Shown here: in pieces, positions 9,771-19,290 of the stretch
Numbering within the stretch: the first letter of the stretch is position 1
How the letters are laid out: the number at the start of each line of letters is the position of its first letter
Assembly (NCBI RefSeq): GCF_024721605.1
Contig: NZ_CP102630.1
Span: 2,275,772-2,339,771, forward strand
DNA: 64,000 nt
Reading direction: 5' to 3'
From: Sphingomicrobium flavum
GTDB taxonomy: Bacteria > Pseudomonadota > Alphaproteobacteria > Sphingomonadales > Sphingomonadaceae
Position numbers and translations under genes: made by a program
Notes under the pieces: model-generated
What the model was told of the DNA's origin: nothing
Seen by the model: the letters and a program-made list of their open reading frames with translations, nothing else
The model's database searches: none

Positions 9771-11990
9771 CTAGCGGGCTTCGCGGCGTTCCTTCTCGAT
9801 CCTCTTTTCGATCTCATCCAGTTCGGGGACGAGCGGGCGCACCTTGGCGAACAGCGGATCATCGGTCAGCGGGCCGGCGATCGCGGGCAAGGTGGTGGGG
9901 TAGCTGAAGGGCCAGCCGTGCTTCATCAGGCGCTGCACCAAGGCGGCTGCAGCCGGGGCGTCGCCCGCCGCTGCATATAGGCTGGCAGCGGCAAACAGGT
10001 CCGACTGCCGGACATATTCGCGCTTGTCATCGACGAGGGGCTGGATGGCAGCGCGGGCCAGCGTAAAGATTTGGCGGGCCTCCTGCTGGCGTCCTTCCTG
10101 TGCGAGCGACCAGCCGACATAGGCCCCCATGGTCGCGGCCCAATAGGGTCCGTTTTCCCGCGCCTCCATTGCCGATACGAACGCACCGGGTTTAGCGTAG
10201 GCCTCGTCATAGGCGGCGATCAGCGTCTGGTGTCGGTCATTGCGCACCAGCAGCGCGGCATATGGCGCGAGCGCCGGACCCAATTGCCAAAGATTGTGTG
10301 TTCCCATGCCCGCGGCACGCAAGTCGTCATCGGCAGGCAGGATGCCGGTGATGATCTGCGATACGGGACTGGAGGCGTGCGCGCGCGCATCATGGAGCGG
10401 CGGCCGATTGGTCAGCAGTGCCGAAAGCTTCAACTGGTGGGTCAGCAGGGCTTTGGAGCCAGGATCGGCCGACAGCATGGCGAGCCTGCCAAGGCGCAGG
10501 GCCTGAGAAAGATCACCGCGCCGCTGGGCAATGCGCGCGCGGGCATAATCGGCCTGCCAGTGCTGATCGGCCACCGCGATGACGCGCTCGTCCATGGTGT
10601 CGGCAAGATCGAGGCGGCCATAATTGGCGGCGTTGCTGGCGGCCTGCCAGGCGCGATTCCAGAGCGGTTCAAGGGCCAAGGATCGGCGCATAGCATCGAG
10701 ATCGCTGCCTTCGGTGCCCCGTCCCATCCGCGCATTCGCCAGCCAGATCCATGCTTCGGCATCATAGGGGTCAAGCGCGACCATCCGTTCGAGCGACTGG
10801 AGGCGCTGGGCGGTGTCGCTAGCCAGCAGGCCATGGACCTTTAGCGTCGAGGGAGAGTCAGGGTCCATCGCGAGCGCCTTTTCGGCAAGGCCGGTCGCCT
10901 CCTCACTCATGGCGATGCGCTGGTCCTGGCTTGCTGCGGGGGCGAGCCGCAAGGCCTTGGCGAGCATTGCCCAGCCGGGAGCATAATCGGGATTGCGCGC
11001 GGTGAATTGGCGCAGCAGCGTGACGGCGCGGGCGACCTGCTGGCCATCGCGGGTGTCGATCAGTGACGAGGCCAGCATGTAGAGCTGCGCATCGGCCTGT
11101 TCGGCCAGCCCTGACGCGGCGGCGGTGCCGCCGTCGATGTCGAGGCGCTGGACAATATCGCGCGCTGCCAGCGCAGGCACGAGGGCGAGTTCGGAGGCTG
11201 TGACCGGGCGGGCGCGCTGGAAGATGCTGCTGCCGGCTTCCACCTTGAAGAGCTCGACGCTGAAACGGCGCGTTCCCGCCGCGCGATCGAGGCGGGTGAC
11301 GACGATATAGTCGACGCCGAGGCGGCGTCCGATCTCGACGGGCGAAATGCCCTGATCCTGCAGGGTTGCAGCGCTGATCCTGCCCGTGACCTCGATCTGG
11401 TTTGCTTGTTGGATGCTGTCCGCAAGGGCTGCAGCGAGACCGCTGCCGACCATCCGGTCTTCCTCATCGCCTTGCGTTGCGGAGAGGATCACGAGTGAGA
11501 CGGGACTGGCAGGCGCGGAAGGGACAAGTTGCCAGATGGCCAGTGCCGCCAGCAGCAGGCCGACGATGCCGGCGACGAGCGGCCAGCGGGCCGTTGCCGC
11601 CGTGGTGGCGGGGTCATGGGCCCCGCCCGCCAGTTCGAGGCGATAGCCGACCTTGCGGACATTGGCGATGCGGACCCGGTTGCCGGCCACGTCGGCCAGC
11701 GCATTGCGCAGCAGCGACACGACGCGGGTGATGGCGCTGTCGCCTACGATGCGACCGTCCCAGCACAGGTCGATCAGGTCGTCGGGCGAAAAGACATGGC
11801 CGCAATCCTGCCCCAGGATGACCAGCAGCTTCATCACCTTGGGTTCGAGTTCGGCGCGATGATCGCCGCGGCGGATGACGCGTTCGGCCGGGAAGACCTG
11901 GAGCTCACCCAGACAGAAAGGCGCGACATGCGCCAGGTCCAGGGCCGCCCTGTCCTCAAGTGGCTCGAAATTGTCCTTTGGTGCGTCCAT
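9771..11990 (-). CDS. CadC-like membrane regulator: winged helix, one membrane span, TPR-type C-terminus
   Basis: A 739-residue protein. Residues about 25-118 form an OmpR/PhoB-type winged-helix DNA-binding domain (PKVMKLLVILGQDCGHVFS and ANVRKVGYRLE). A single hydrophobic span follows at about 136-152 (LVAGIVGLLLAALAIW). The remainder lies outside the cytosol: first a region resembling the TolB/adenylate-cyclase-associated N domain (SGLAAALADSIQQANQIEVTGR), then alpha-helical TPR-like repeats. Such proteins bind promoters while tethered to the membrane, as CadC and ToxR do. The target is unknown; the divergent small exported protein at 12202 is one candidate. Confidence 0.82.
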   Translation of the reverse strand: MDAPKDNFEPLEDRAALDLAHVAPFCLGELQVFPAERVIRRGDHRAELEPKVMKLLVILGQDCGHVFSPDDLIDLCWDGRIVGDSAITRVVSLLRNALADVAGNRVRIANVRKVGYRLELAGGAHDPATTAATARWPLVAGIVGLLLAALAIWQLVPSAPASPVSLVILSATQGDEEDRMVGSGLAAALADSIQQANQIEVTGRISAATLQDQGISPVEIGRRLGVDYIVVTRLDRAAGTRRFSVELFKVEAGSSIFQRARPVTASELALVPALAARDIVQRLDIDGGTAAASGLAEQADAQLYMLASSLIDTRDGQQVARAVTLLRQFTARNPDYAPGWAMLAKALRLAPAASQDQRIAMSEEATGLAEKALAMDPDSPSTLKVHGLLASDTAQRLQSLERMVALDPYDAEAWIWLANARMGRGTEGSDLDAMRRSLALEPLWNRAWQAASNAANYGRLDLADTMDERVIAVADQHWQADYARARIAQRRGDLSQALRLGRLAMLSADPGSKALLTHQLKLSALLTNRPPLHDARAHASSPVSQIITGILPADDDLRAAGMGTHNLWQLGPALAPYAALLVRNDRHQTLIAAYDEAYAKPGAFVSAMEARENGPYWAATMGAYVGWSLAQEGRQQEARQIFTLARAAIQPLVDDKREYVRQSDLFAAASLYAAAGDAPAAAALVQRLMKHGWPFSYPTTLPAIAGPLTDDPLFAKVRPLVPELDEIEKRIEKERREAR

Positions 11991-12201
11991 CGCTACGCCG
12001 CCTTCCGCTCACGGGAAAATGCACGGGCTGGCGCCCCTTCTCTATCAAAATCGTCCCAAGCGCCGGAACATCACGGCAACATAGGCTAAAAATAGGGAAA
12101 ATAGCAGCCGTTCATGAGCGCTAATCCCGGCGTTTGCACCGATTGTCCAATGTCTGTCCGGGGGATGAGCCGGACGCGTACGACTAACAGGAGAAGCGAA
12201 C

Positions 12202-12504
12202 ATGAAGACATTTCTTACGCTATGTGCCGCCGCCGCGCTGGCAATGCCCGGCGCCGCCACCGCCCAGGATACGCGCGATCCTTACGGAAATAATCCGGGT
12301 GCCGACGAGCTGGTCCACGAATGCCGCATCTTCGCGGACGAAGTGATTGGCCTCAAGCGCGTGCGCGGGCTTTGCAACGTCTATTATCGGGCCGAAGACC
12401 CGGTCGGCTTCTGCATCTCGGTCCGCGACATGGGCGTGCTGGAAGAGTTTGGCTGGAGAAACCAGTATGAGTGCATGGAGGCGCTGGGCGGTCCGAGCAG
12501 CTAA
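12202..12504 (+). CDS. Small secreted cysteine-containing protein, unknown function
   Basis: A 100-residue protein with a clear Sec signal peptide (MKTFLTLCAAAALAMPGAATA, cleavage after about residue 21). The mature part of about 79 residues contains five cysteines (HECRIF, GLCNVY, FCISV, YECME), which fits disulphide bonding in the periplasm. A good ribosome site, AGGAGAAG, precedes the ATG. It is divergent from the CadC-like regulator across 211 bp and ends in a strong hairpin. I do not recognise the family. Confidence 0.75.
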   Translation: MKTFLTLCAAAALAMPGAATAQDTRDPYGNNPGADELVHECRIFADEVIGLKRVRGLCNVYYRAEDPVGFCISVRDMGVLEEFGWRNQYECMEALGGPSS

Positions 12505-12523
12505 GGCGGATCGATAGGGGGCG

Positions 12524-12552
12524 ACGATCGCTGGCATCATGCCAGCGATCGT
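12524..12552. terminator. Strong hairpin between convergent genes
   Basis: A perfect 13-bp stem, ACGATCGCTGGCA pairing with TGCCAGCGATCGT, with loop TCA and a short TT tail. It sits between the 12202 gene and the convergent glutathione transferase and could end both transcripts. Confidence 0.65.
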
Positions 12553-12562
12553 TTGCGTGCCG

Positions 12563-13420
12563 CTAGGCGGTACGGGCCAAGGCTGCGTTCACATCAGCTG
12601 CGCTGTGCCGTTCGGCCAGCTGCACATCACCCCAGCTCTTGTTGACGATGCGGCCGCGCTGGACGGCCTGGCGGGCATCAATCTCTTCGGTCCAGCGCAT
12701 GACATTTTTGTAGCTGGCGATATCGAGGAAGATGTTGGCGTCGCCATAGGCGCGGCCTAGCGCCAGGTTTCCGTACCAGGGCCAGATGGCCATGTCGGCG
12801 ATGGTGTAGCTGTCGCCGGCGATGAACGGGCGGTCGGCCAGTTGCTGGTCGAGCAGGTCGTAGTGGCGCTTCACCTCCATCGAAAAGCGGTCGATGGCAT
12901 ATTCGATCTTGTCCGGCGCATAATTGTAGAAATGGCCAAAGCCCCCGCCGAGATAGGGGCCGGCGCCCATCTGCCAGAAGAGCCAGTTCAGTGTTTCCGT
13001 GCGACCCGCCAGGTCGGTCGGCAGGAAGGCACCATATTTTTCGGCCAGATAGAGCAGGATATTGCCGCTTTCGAAGATGCGGATCGGGTCGCCGCCTCCT
13101 GATGGCGAGCGGTCGAGGAGCGCCGGAATCTTGCTGTTGGGGTTGATGTCGACAAAGCCCGAGCCGAACTGGTCGCCATCGCTGATAGAGATTTTCCAGG
13201 CGTTATATTCGGCATCATGGCCGGCGGCGAGCAGCTCTTCCAGCATGATGGTGACCTTCTGCCCATTGGGGGTCGCGAGGCTGTAAAGTTGCAGCGGGTG
13301 ATCGCCGCTGGGCAGCGGCTTCTCCTCGCGCGCGCCGGCGGTGGGGCGGTTGATGGAGGCGAACTGGCCGCCATTTTCCTTGTCCCAGGTCCAGACCTTC
13401 GGGGGGGTATAATCGGCCAT
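12563..13420 (-). CDS. yghU: YghU-like glutathione S-transferase / disulphide-bond reductase
   Basis: A 285-residue thioredoxin-fold transferase in the Nu-class style of E. coli YghU, which reduces disulphides and hydroperoxides with glutathione. Typical features are the opening YTPPKVWTWDKENGGQFASI, the thioredoxin-like stretch LYSLATPNGQKVTIMLEELL, and the glutathione-site region NPNSKIPALLD followed by ESGNILLYLAEKYG. The helical C-domain has NWLFWQMGAGPYLGGGFGHF. Length and order match the family well. The upstream palindrome at 13440-13456 is a likely operator. Confidence 0.93.
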   Translation of the reverse strand: MADYTPPKVWTWDKENGGQFASINRPTAGAREEKPLPSGDHPLQLYSLATPNGQKVTIMLEELLAAGHDAEYNAWKISISDGDQFGSGFVDINPNSKIPALLDRSPSGGGDPIRIFESGNILLYLAEKYGAFLPTDLAGRTETLNWLFWQMGAGPYLGGGFGHFYNYAPDKIEYAIDRFSMEVKRHYDLLDQQLADRPFIAGDSYTIADMAIWPWYGNLALGRAYGDANIFLDIASYKNVMRWTEEIDARQAVQRGRIVNKSWGDVQLAERHSAADVNAALARTA

Positions 13421-13439
13421 GATCGGGCATCCCTTAATT

Positions 13440-13456
13440 GTTCAAGAATATTGAAC
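13440..13456. promoter_or_regulatory. Candidate operator GTTCAA-N5-TTGAAC upstream of the glutathione transferase
   Basis: A perfect 6+6 inverted repeat lying 20 bases before the ATG. The symmetry suits a dimeric repressor such as a MarR or HxlR protein, but no such regulator is adjacent. The remainder of the gap to 13592 shows nothing distinct. Confidence 0.45.
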
Positions 13457-13592
13457 TAAGGATGATTGGTGGAGATTCAAGGGGCGGGCGTGGGAAAGGA
13501 AAATGTCGGCCAAGATGTCTCGCAGGACAGGGGGTGACCCTTCCATGTCCAACGCGGGACTGGGACCTCTAGGTATGGTCGGGCGTTAGGTC

Positions 13593-15932
13593 CTAGCTGG
13601 CCGCTTGCCGGCGTTCGGACATGCCGCGGACCATCTTGTCGGCGCGCTCGTAAGCGAGCGGGCGGCCGAAGAGATAGCCCTGGATGGTATCGACGCCCAG
13701 ATCGCGCATGCGCTCGAAGTCTTCCGCCGTCTCCACGCCCTCGGCGGTCACGTTCATGCGGAAGCTCTTGGCGAGCTGCACGATCGACTGGATGATGGCG
13801 ACATTTTCCTCGCGCGTGCCCGCTTCGCGAACGAAGCTGCCGTCGATCTTCAGCTTGTGGAAGACGGCCTTGTTCAGATAGCCGATCGAGCTGTAGCCGG
13901 TGCCGAAATCGTCAAGCGCGATGCCCACGCCCAGCTGGCGCAGCCGCTTCATATTTTCCAGCGTGGTGGTGTTGTTGCCAAGGAAGACGCCCTCGGTCAC
14001 TTCCAGCTCGAGCCGGTTGCCGGGGACGCGGTGGCGCGACAGGCACTGGCTGACGATATTGGGCAGCGCGGGCATGCAGATCTGCTTGGGCGAGATGTTG
14101 ACCGCGACCGTGATCGGTTCGGGCCAGCTGGCCAGCGTCTTGCAGGCCTCGTCGATGACCCATTCGCCAATCTGCATCATCAGGCCGCATTCCTCGGCGA
14201 TGGGGATGAAGACGGGCGGGGGCACCAGGCCGCGGGTCGGGTGCTGCCAGCGGATGAGCGCTTCGAAGCCGACCAGTTTCTGGTCCTTGGCCGACACGAG
14301 CGGCTGGTAGAGCAGGTGGAATTGCTTGGACGCCGATGCAGCGCGCAGGTCGCTTTCGAGGCGGACGCGGTCGTCCTGTTCGTTCTGCAGCTCGCTCGAG
14401 AAATATTTGACCACGCCGCGGCCGGCACCCTTGGCTTCGTAGAGCGCCAGGTCGGCCTTCAGGATGAGATCGTCGACGGTCGCCCCGTCGATCGGGCCGA
14501 AGGCGCAGCCGATGGAGACGCCGATGCGGATCTCCGTCTCGTCGATCATGTAAGGTTCCTTGATCGACGTGATGATGGCGGCGGCGAGCGTTTCGATATT
14601 CTTGCGGCTCTGCGCGTCGTTGATGACGATGGCGAATTCATCGCCGCCCATGCGCCCGACATGGCCCTGCTGGCCCACTTCGTTGCAAAGGCGCTTGGCC
14701 ACCGCCTGCAGCACCGCATCGCCCTTGGGATGGCCAAAGGTGTCGTTGACGGGCTTGAAGCCGTCCAGGTCGAGGAACATGATGGCGCAGGGCACATTGG
14801 AGGTGGTTGCATTGCGCAGCGCTTCGCCCAAGAGCTGGCGCACGCGGCCGCGATTGGGGAGCCCGGACAGCACGTCCATATTGGCAAGGTTGGTCAGCCG
14901 CTCCTGCGTCTGGCGCACTTCGGTGATGTCGCTGCCCACGCCGCGAAAGCCTTCGAAGCGCCCTGCGGTATCGATGATGGGGTCACCCGATACCGAAATC
15001 CAGCGCGAGCCTGCCGCCGACTTCACTTCCATCTCCAGGTTGGTGAAGGGCTTTTTCTTGAGGAGGATCTCGCCCAGCTGCGCATTGGAGCCGAGCAGCG
15101 TGGGGAGCGAGTGACCCAGGATCTGGGTCGAGGGCTTGCCGATCATGGCGACCAGGCGGCTCGACAGATAGGTCACGCAATTTTCGGTATCGACCTGCCA
15201 CAGCCAACCCACGCCGCGCTTTTCATATTCCTGCAGCAGCAGGTTGGCGCTTTCCGATTGGGTGCCGAAATCGGCGGTGGTCTTGAGCTGGCCAAAGGCC
15301 CAGCGCGCGACATGGAGGACGCCCACCACGGCCATGCCGAGGACGAACAGGATCGCCACCATATGTTCAAACGGAATCGCGTCGCGCGCGATCACCAGGC
15401 CGTAGCCGACGGCGGCGGTGAACATGGCCATCCAGGTCTTCACGCAATGCGGGACGACGACCAGGCCGAGCGCGGCTACGCCCAGACCCGCCATGATCGA
15501 TGCCAGGATGATCTGGTCGGAAGTGCCAAGCCCGGCAAAGGAAAGAATGGGAAGGCTGAGCCAGACGAGGCCGCGACCCGCGACATCGGCCGCCATCATC
15601 CAGACCGGGACCTTGCGCCCCGACCGGCCGATATGGGTGATCGCCTGCTTGCGCGCCCACATGATCGCCAGCACGTTGGCGGCCCCGACCAGGAGGATCC
15701 AGCCAAGCAGCTGTGGCGCGCCGATCGAGCCATGCAGGGCGGCGGCGACCAGCAGGGCGGCCACGATGTTGGCGATCCCGAACAGGGGAGCGAACTGGGC
15801 GCGGGCGATCAGCTGGACATCGCGTAGCGGCGATGACGAACGGTCTTCCGCGCCATGCGACACGCCCAGCGATTCCCCGTCGGGGAGCCGCGCCGAAATC
15901 ATCCTTTTGTATCGGTCAGGTGCCTGATACAT
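13593..15932 (-). CDS. Membrane-bound PAS-GGDEF-EAL cyclic-di-GMP enzyme
   Basis: About 779 residues. Six or so hydrophobic spans occupy residues 50-210, a PAS domain about 235-345, a diguanylate cyclase domain with intact GGDEF, and a phosphodiesterase domain beginning GFEALIRWQHP with later NISPKQ and DDFGTGYSS motifs. Both catalytic signatures look complete, so it may make and degrade cyclic-di-GMP; no RxxD inhibition site is seen five residues before GGDEF. I prefer the ATG at 15932 because GGAG precedes it by five bases; an upstream in-frame ATG at 15965 lies inside a hairpin. Confidence 0.93.
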   Translation of the reverse strand: MYQAPDRYKRMISARLPDGESLGVSHGAEDRSSSPLRDVQLIARAQFAPLFGIANIVAALLVAAALHGSIGAPQLLGWILLVGAANVLAIMWARKQAITHIGRSGRKVPVWMMAADVAGRGLVWLSLPILSFAGLGTSDQIILASIMAGLGVAALGLVVVPHCVKTWMAMFTAAVGYGLVIARDAIPFEHMVAILFVLGMAVVGVLHVARWAFGQLKTTADFGTQSESANLLLQEYEKRGVGWLWQVDTENCVTYLSSRLVAMIGKPSTQILGHSLPTLLGSNAQLGEILLKKKPFTNLEMEVKSAAGSRWISVSGDPIIDTAGRFEGFRGVGSDITEVRQTQERLTNLANMDVLSGLPNRGRVRQLLGEALRNATTSNVPCAIMFLDLDGFKPVNDTFGHPKGDAVLQAVAKRLCNEVGQQGHVGRMGGDEFAIVINDAQSRKNIETLAAAIITSIKEPYMIDETEIRIGVSIGCAFGPIDGATVDDLILKADLALYEAKGAGRGVVKYFSSELQNEQDDRVRLESDLRAASASKQFHLLYQPLVSAKDQKLVGFEALIRWQHPTRGLVPPPVFIPIAEECGLMMQIGEWVIDEACKTLASWPEPITVAVNISPKQICMPALPNIVSQCLSRHRVPGNRLELEVTEGVFLGNNTTTLENMKRLRQLGVGIALDDFGTGYSSIGYLNKAVFHKLKIDGSFVREAGTREENVAIIQSIVQLAKSFRMNVTAEGVETAEDFERMRDLGVDTIQGYLFGRPLAYERADKMVRGMSERRQAAS

Positions 15933-15947
15933 AGCCACTCCGCTATT

Positions 15948-15978
15948 CCCTCTTGCACGCTTCATACGCGCAAGAGGG
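15948..15978 (-). promoter_or_regulatory. Hairpin in the 5' leader of the GGDEF-EAL gene
   Basis: Nine-base perfect arms CCCTCTTGC and GCAAGAGGG with a 13-base loop. It contains the upstream in-frame ATG (15965) and ends about 16 bases before the preferred start. Such a position could hide or expose a start, but a role is only inferred. Confidence 0.4.
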
Positions 15979-16006
15979 TTACGGCGGAGTTAAGAAAACT
16001 TGGGTG

Positions 16007-17947
16007 TCAGCTTTCGTCGCTATCGTCTTCGACCCCGGTCGGGAGGCCCAATTCATCGAGACCGCGCTGGGTGATCGGATGATAGCCCGGGCGCACCTTG
16101 GGGTAGAATTCGGCGGCCTTGGCGCGGCCCCAGCTGCGGTCCTCGGCCAGCGCGGTGATCAGCGGTGCCACGAATTTGCGGCGGCCCTGCCGGGTCAGGA
16201 ACTGCTCGAGCGTGGGCAGCGCGGCATCATAGCGATTGGCGACCGCCAGCTTGAGCCAGAGGAAGAGGATTTCATTGTTGCCGGTGCGCGACAGGCCGAG
16301 CGCGCGGTCGAGCGCGGCCATGCGTGCGGGCGGAAGATCGCCCTCGATCCCGCCCAGGAAGCGCAGGCGCTCGGCGGTGTTCCAGCCACCCCAGGCCTCG
16401 CGATTGGGGGTCTCGCCGCCATCGAAGGCTGTTATGGCGGCATCGACCTCGGCAAAGGCCTTGGGATCGGGCTCGACCATATTGTCGGGCAGACCCTCTC
16501 CATAGACCCAATTGTCGAGGCGCAACTTCTCTTCCAGCGCTTCGTCGCCCTTGACCAGTTCCTCGCGCAGTTCGTCGAGGAACATTGAACTGGTGACCGG
16601 CTGGAACGCGTGGCGGGAGAACCAGCCGCGCATGAATTCATCGAACTTCTCGCGGCCCACGGCTACCTCGATGGTGCGCAGGAAAGCCGCGCCCTTGTCA
16701 TAGGGGACGCCGTTGAAGCCATCGTCGGGATGCTTGCCTTCGAGGTCGATCGCGAGCGCCTGCTGCCAGGGCTCGAGACCCGGCAGTTCGCCGCGCAGAT
16801 CTTCAACGCTCAGGGCCACGGCCTGCTTGTAGGCCTTTTCGCCATAGACCGCTTCGAGGATGCGCTGCTCGGCATAGACGGTCATGCCCTCGTTGAGCCA
16901 GAAATCGGCCCAGGTGGCATTGGTCGCCAGATTGCCCGACCAGCTATGCGCCAATTCGTGCGCGATCAGCGCGGTCAGCGACTTGTCGCCTGCGATGAAG
17001 GTGGGGGTGAGGAAGGTCAGGCGCGGATTCTCCATGCCGCCGAAGGGAAAGCTGGGGGGCAGGACGATCATGTCGTAGCGCCCCCAATCATAGGGGCCGA
17101 ACAGCTTTTCCGCCTCGGTGATCATCTTTTCTGTATCGGCCAGTTCCGCCTTGGCGGCCTCGATCGTCTCGGGCTCGGCCCAGACGCCCGACCGCAGCCC
17201 GAGCGGTTCGAAGGTGATGTCCCCCACCGCGATCGCGATAAGGTAGGGCGGGACCGACTTTTCCATCTCGAAGCGGAAGATGTGGTGGGTGTCGCCATCG
17301 GGCACGGCATCGCCGATGGTGGCCGCGCTCATCACCGCAGTGAGCGGATTGGGGACGCGGATCTTGGCTTCCCAGGTCTGGCGAATGCCGGGGCTATCCT
17401 GCGTCGGGATCCAGCTGCGATTTTCGATCGCCTGCCCCTGGCTGAGCAGGAAGGGATGGCGCTTGCCGGCGGTCTGCTCGGGGTTGAGAAATTGCAGCGC
17501 GGTCGATTCTTCGGCCGAAACATAATCAATGACGATCTTGCGATAATTGCCCATCTTAACCGTAAGCGGCGCGCCCAGCGTCGCATCCTCCTTGCCGGTG
17601 TGGAACTGGAGATGGGTGCCATCGACGGCAGTGATCGCATTGATCGTCAGACCGCGCGTGTCCAGAATGACTTCGTCGACATCGTCTTTGGCATCGAGGT
17701 CGAGCGTCGCGGTGCCTGCCACACGCTGGGCGTCGAAATCGACGTCAAGATCGAGCGCGACATGGTGAACGCGCGCGTCCAGGGGCTTGGCGAAGCTGTG
17801 GACATCCACCGCATCCTCGCGATCGAGGATCGGGGCGATGCCGGTATCGGGCGCGTCGACTACATTGTTGACCGGAACGTCATCACCGCCGCGGCACGAC
17901 GCGAGGAAGAGGACCCCAAGGGCAAGACCGGCAAGACGAAGCGACAT
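16007..17947 (-). CDS. M1-family zinc aminopeptidase, lipoprotein
   Basis: A 646-residue gluzincin peptidase like the leukotriene A4 hydrolase/aminopeptidase N group, removing amino-terminal residues from peptides. The zinc motif HELAH is followed by the third ligand Glu in WLNEGMTVYAE at HExxH-X18-E spacing, and the exopeptidase motif GGMEN lies upstream. The amino terminus MSLRLAGLALGVLFLASC is a lipoprotein signal, so it is probably anchored in the cell envelope. The ATG at 17947 follows GGAG; an earlier TTG at 17968 is less likely. The C-terminal helical domain is present. Confidence 0.94.
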   Translation of the reverse strand: MSLRLAGLALGVLFLASCRGGDDVPVNNVVDAPDTGIAPILDREDAVDVHSFAKPLDARVHHVALDLDVDFDAQRVAGTATLDLDAKDDVDEVILDTRGLTINAITAVDGTHLQFHTGKEDATLGAPLTVKMGNYRKIVIDYVSAEESTALQFLNPEQTAGKRHPFLLSQGQAIENRSWIPTQDSPGIRQTWEAKIRVPNPLTAVMSAATIGDAVPDGDTHHIFRFEMEKSVPPYLIAIAVGDITFEPLGLRSGVWAEPETIEAAKAELADTEKMITEAEKLFGPYDWGRYDMIVLPPSFPFGGMENPRLTFLTPTFIAGDKSLTALIAHELAHSWSGNLATNATWADFWLNEGMTVYAEQRILEAVYGEKAYKQAVALSVEDLRGELPGLEPWQQALAIDLEGKHPDDGFNGVPYDKGAAFLRTIEVAVGREKFDEFMRGWFSRHAFQPVTSSMFLDELREELVKGDEALEEKLRLDNWVYGEGLPDNMVEPDPKAFAEVDAAITAFDGGETPNREAWGGWNTAERLRFLGGIEGDLPPARMAALDRALGLSRTGNNEILFLWLKLAVANRYDAALPTLEQFLTRQGRRKFVAPLITALAEDRSWGRAKAAEFYPKVRPGYHPITQRGLDELGLPTGVEDDSDES

Positions 17948-18084
17948 AGGATTAAAGCTCCAGGGCAAGAAACGGACGCGAAAAGCGCTCTATTCGTCCC
18001 CTAGACCCCCAAGGGGGTTTTCGCCAAGCCTAGTCGCGGGGAAATTGCGCGCTTATGTATGACCAGTGAAAGGGCGTATTATTG

Positions 18085-19290
18085 GTGAGTGATCCTGTCT
18101 CCACGATGAAGGACGACAAGCCGGCAGGCACGGTGCGGCGGTTGCAGCGCGAATCCGTGGCGACGCTGGCGCGCTCGGCCGGGCAGCAGGTGCCGATCAA
18201 GCCGTCGCAGACCCTGCGCGGCGGCGGGCTCGACAGGCCTTTCTTCGCCGACAAGAACCGCGCCTTCTGGATTTTGCAGGCGCTGGGGTGGAGCGGCTAT
18301 TTCATCCTGCGCTTCCTGACCGGGCTGGCCAACAATTTCGGCGCCATCTTCGCGGTGCATGTGCTGATCCTGACCGCGACGGGCTATTCGCTGACCCTGT
18401 TGCTGGCCAGCATCTACAAGCGGCTGATCACCATGCAGGCGACGATCACCGCGCTGGTTTCGCTGATCCTGGTCGTGCTGGCATCGGCGGTTTTTTCCTT
18501 TGTGGAAACCTGGAGCTTTTCCACCTTCGTCAATTCCGACTTCCGCCCCGAAGGCGTGCAGTTCCTTGGCGGGGTCATCCTTGGCTTTTCGCTGCTGGCG
18601 GCATGGTCGGCGCTCTATTACGGCATCAACTATTATCTGCTGCTGGAAGACCAGATCGATCAGCGCATGCTGCTGGAAAGCCAGGCAAGCAGCGCACATC
18701 TGGCGATGCTGCGCTACCAGCTCAATCCGCATTTCCTGTTCAACACGCTCAATTCGATTTCCACGCTGGTCTTGTTGAAACAGACCAACCGCGCCAACGC
18801 GATGCTGTCGCGGCTGTCCAACTTCCTGCGCTACACGCTGGTCAACGAGCCGACCGCCAAGGTGCCGCTGGCCAAGGAAGTGGAGACGCTAAAGCTCTAT
18901 CTTGAGATCGAGAAGATGCGGTTTGAGGAACGGTTGCGGCCGCATTTCCGGATCGATGCCGATACGGTCAATGCGCATCTGCCCTCGCTGCTGCTTCAGC
19001 CGTTGGTGGAAAATGCCATCAAATATGCCGTGACACCGGCCGAGGAAGGCGCCGATATCTGGATCAGCGCCAATCGCGAGGGCGAGGCGGTCAGGATCGA
19101 GGTTTCCGATAGCGGACCCGGCGCGTCGGGCAGCCGCGAACAGATCAAATCCACAGGGGTGGGGCTGCAGAATATCCGCGAGCGCCTTGCCAACGCCTAT
19201 GGGGCGGCTCACGGATTTCGCACCAGAGAGAACGAAAAGGGGGGCTTTAGCGTTATCCTCCAAATCCCTTATCGAACGGAAGACATATGA
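18085..19290 (+). CDS. LytS-type membrane sensor histidine kinase
   Basis: About 401 residues. Four hydrophobic spans lie at about residues 60-190. The His_kinase motif LRYQLNPHFLFNTLNSIS carries the phosphorylated histidine, and the ATPase domain contains LLLQPLVENAIKYAV and SDSGPG. This is the LytS/YehU class, which partners LytTR regulators, and the next gene is one: its ATG overlaps this stop (ATGA). The start is GTG 18085 or TTG 18082, with ATG 18106 also possible. A small CCCCC-AA-GGGGG hairpin (18006-18017) lies in the divergent gap upstream. The signal sensed is unknown. Confidence 0.9.
   Translation: MSDPVSTMKDDKPAGTVRRLQRESVATLARSAGQQVPIKPSQTLRGGGLDRPFFADKNRAFWILQALGWSGYFILRFLTGLANNFGAIFAVHVLILTATGYSLTLLLASIYKRLITMQATITALVSLILVVLASAVFSFVETWSFSTFVNSDFRPEGVQFLGGVILGFSLLAAWSALYYGINYYLLLEDQIDQRMLLESQASSAHLAMLRYQLNPHFLFNTLNSISTLVLLKQTNRANAMLSRLSNFLRYTLVNEPTAKVPLAKEVETLKLYLEIEKMRFEERLRPHFRIDADTVNAHLPSLLLQPLVENAIKYAVTPAEEGADIWISANREGEAVRIEVSDSGPGASGSREQIKSTGVGLQNIRERLANAYGAAHGFRTRENEKGGFSVILQIPYRTEDI

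Noticed and set aside
13605..15827. Plus-strand open frame of 740 codons
   Set aside because: Lies wholly opposite the GGDEF-EAL gene; high-GC antisense shadow with no domain, while the minus strand has intact catalytic motifs.
18005..18021. CCCCC-AA-GGGGG-TTTT as an intrinsic terminator
   Set aside because: It sits in the leader between two divergent genes, so there is no upstream transcript for it to end in the usual sense.
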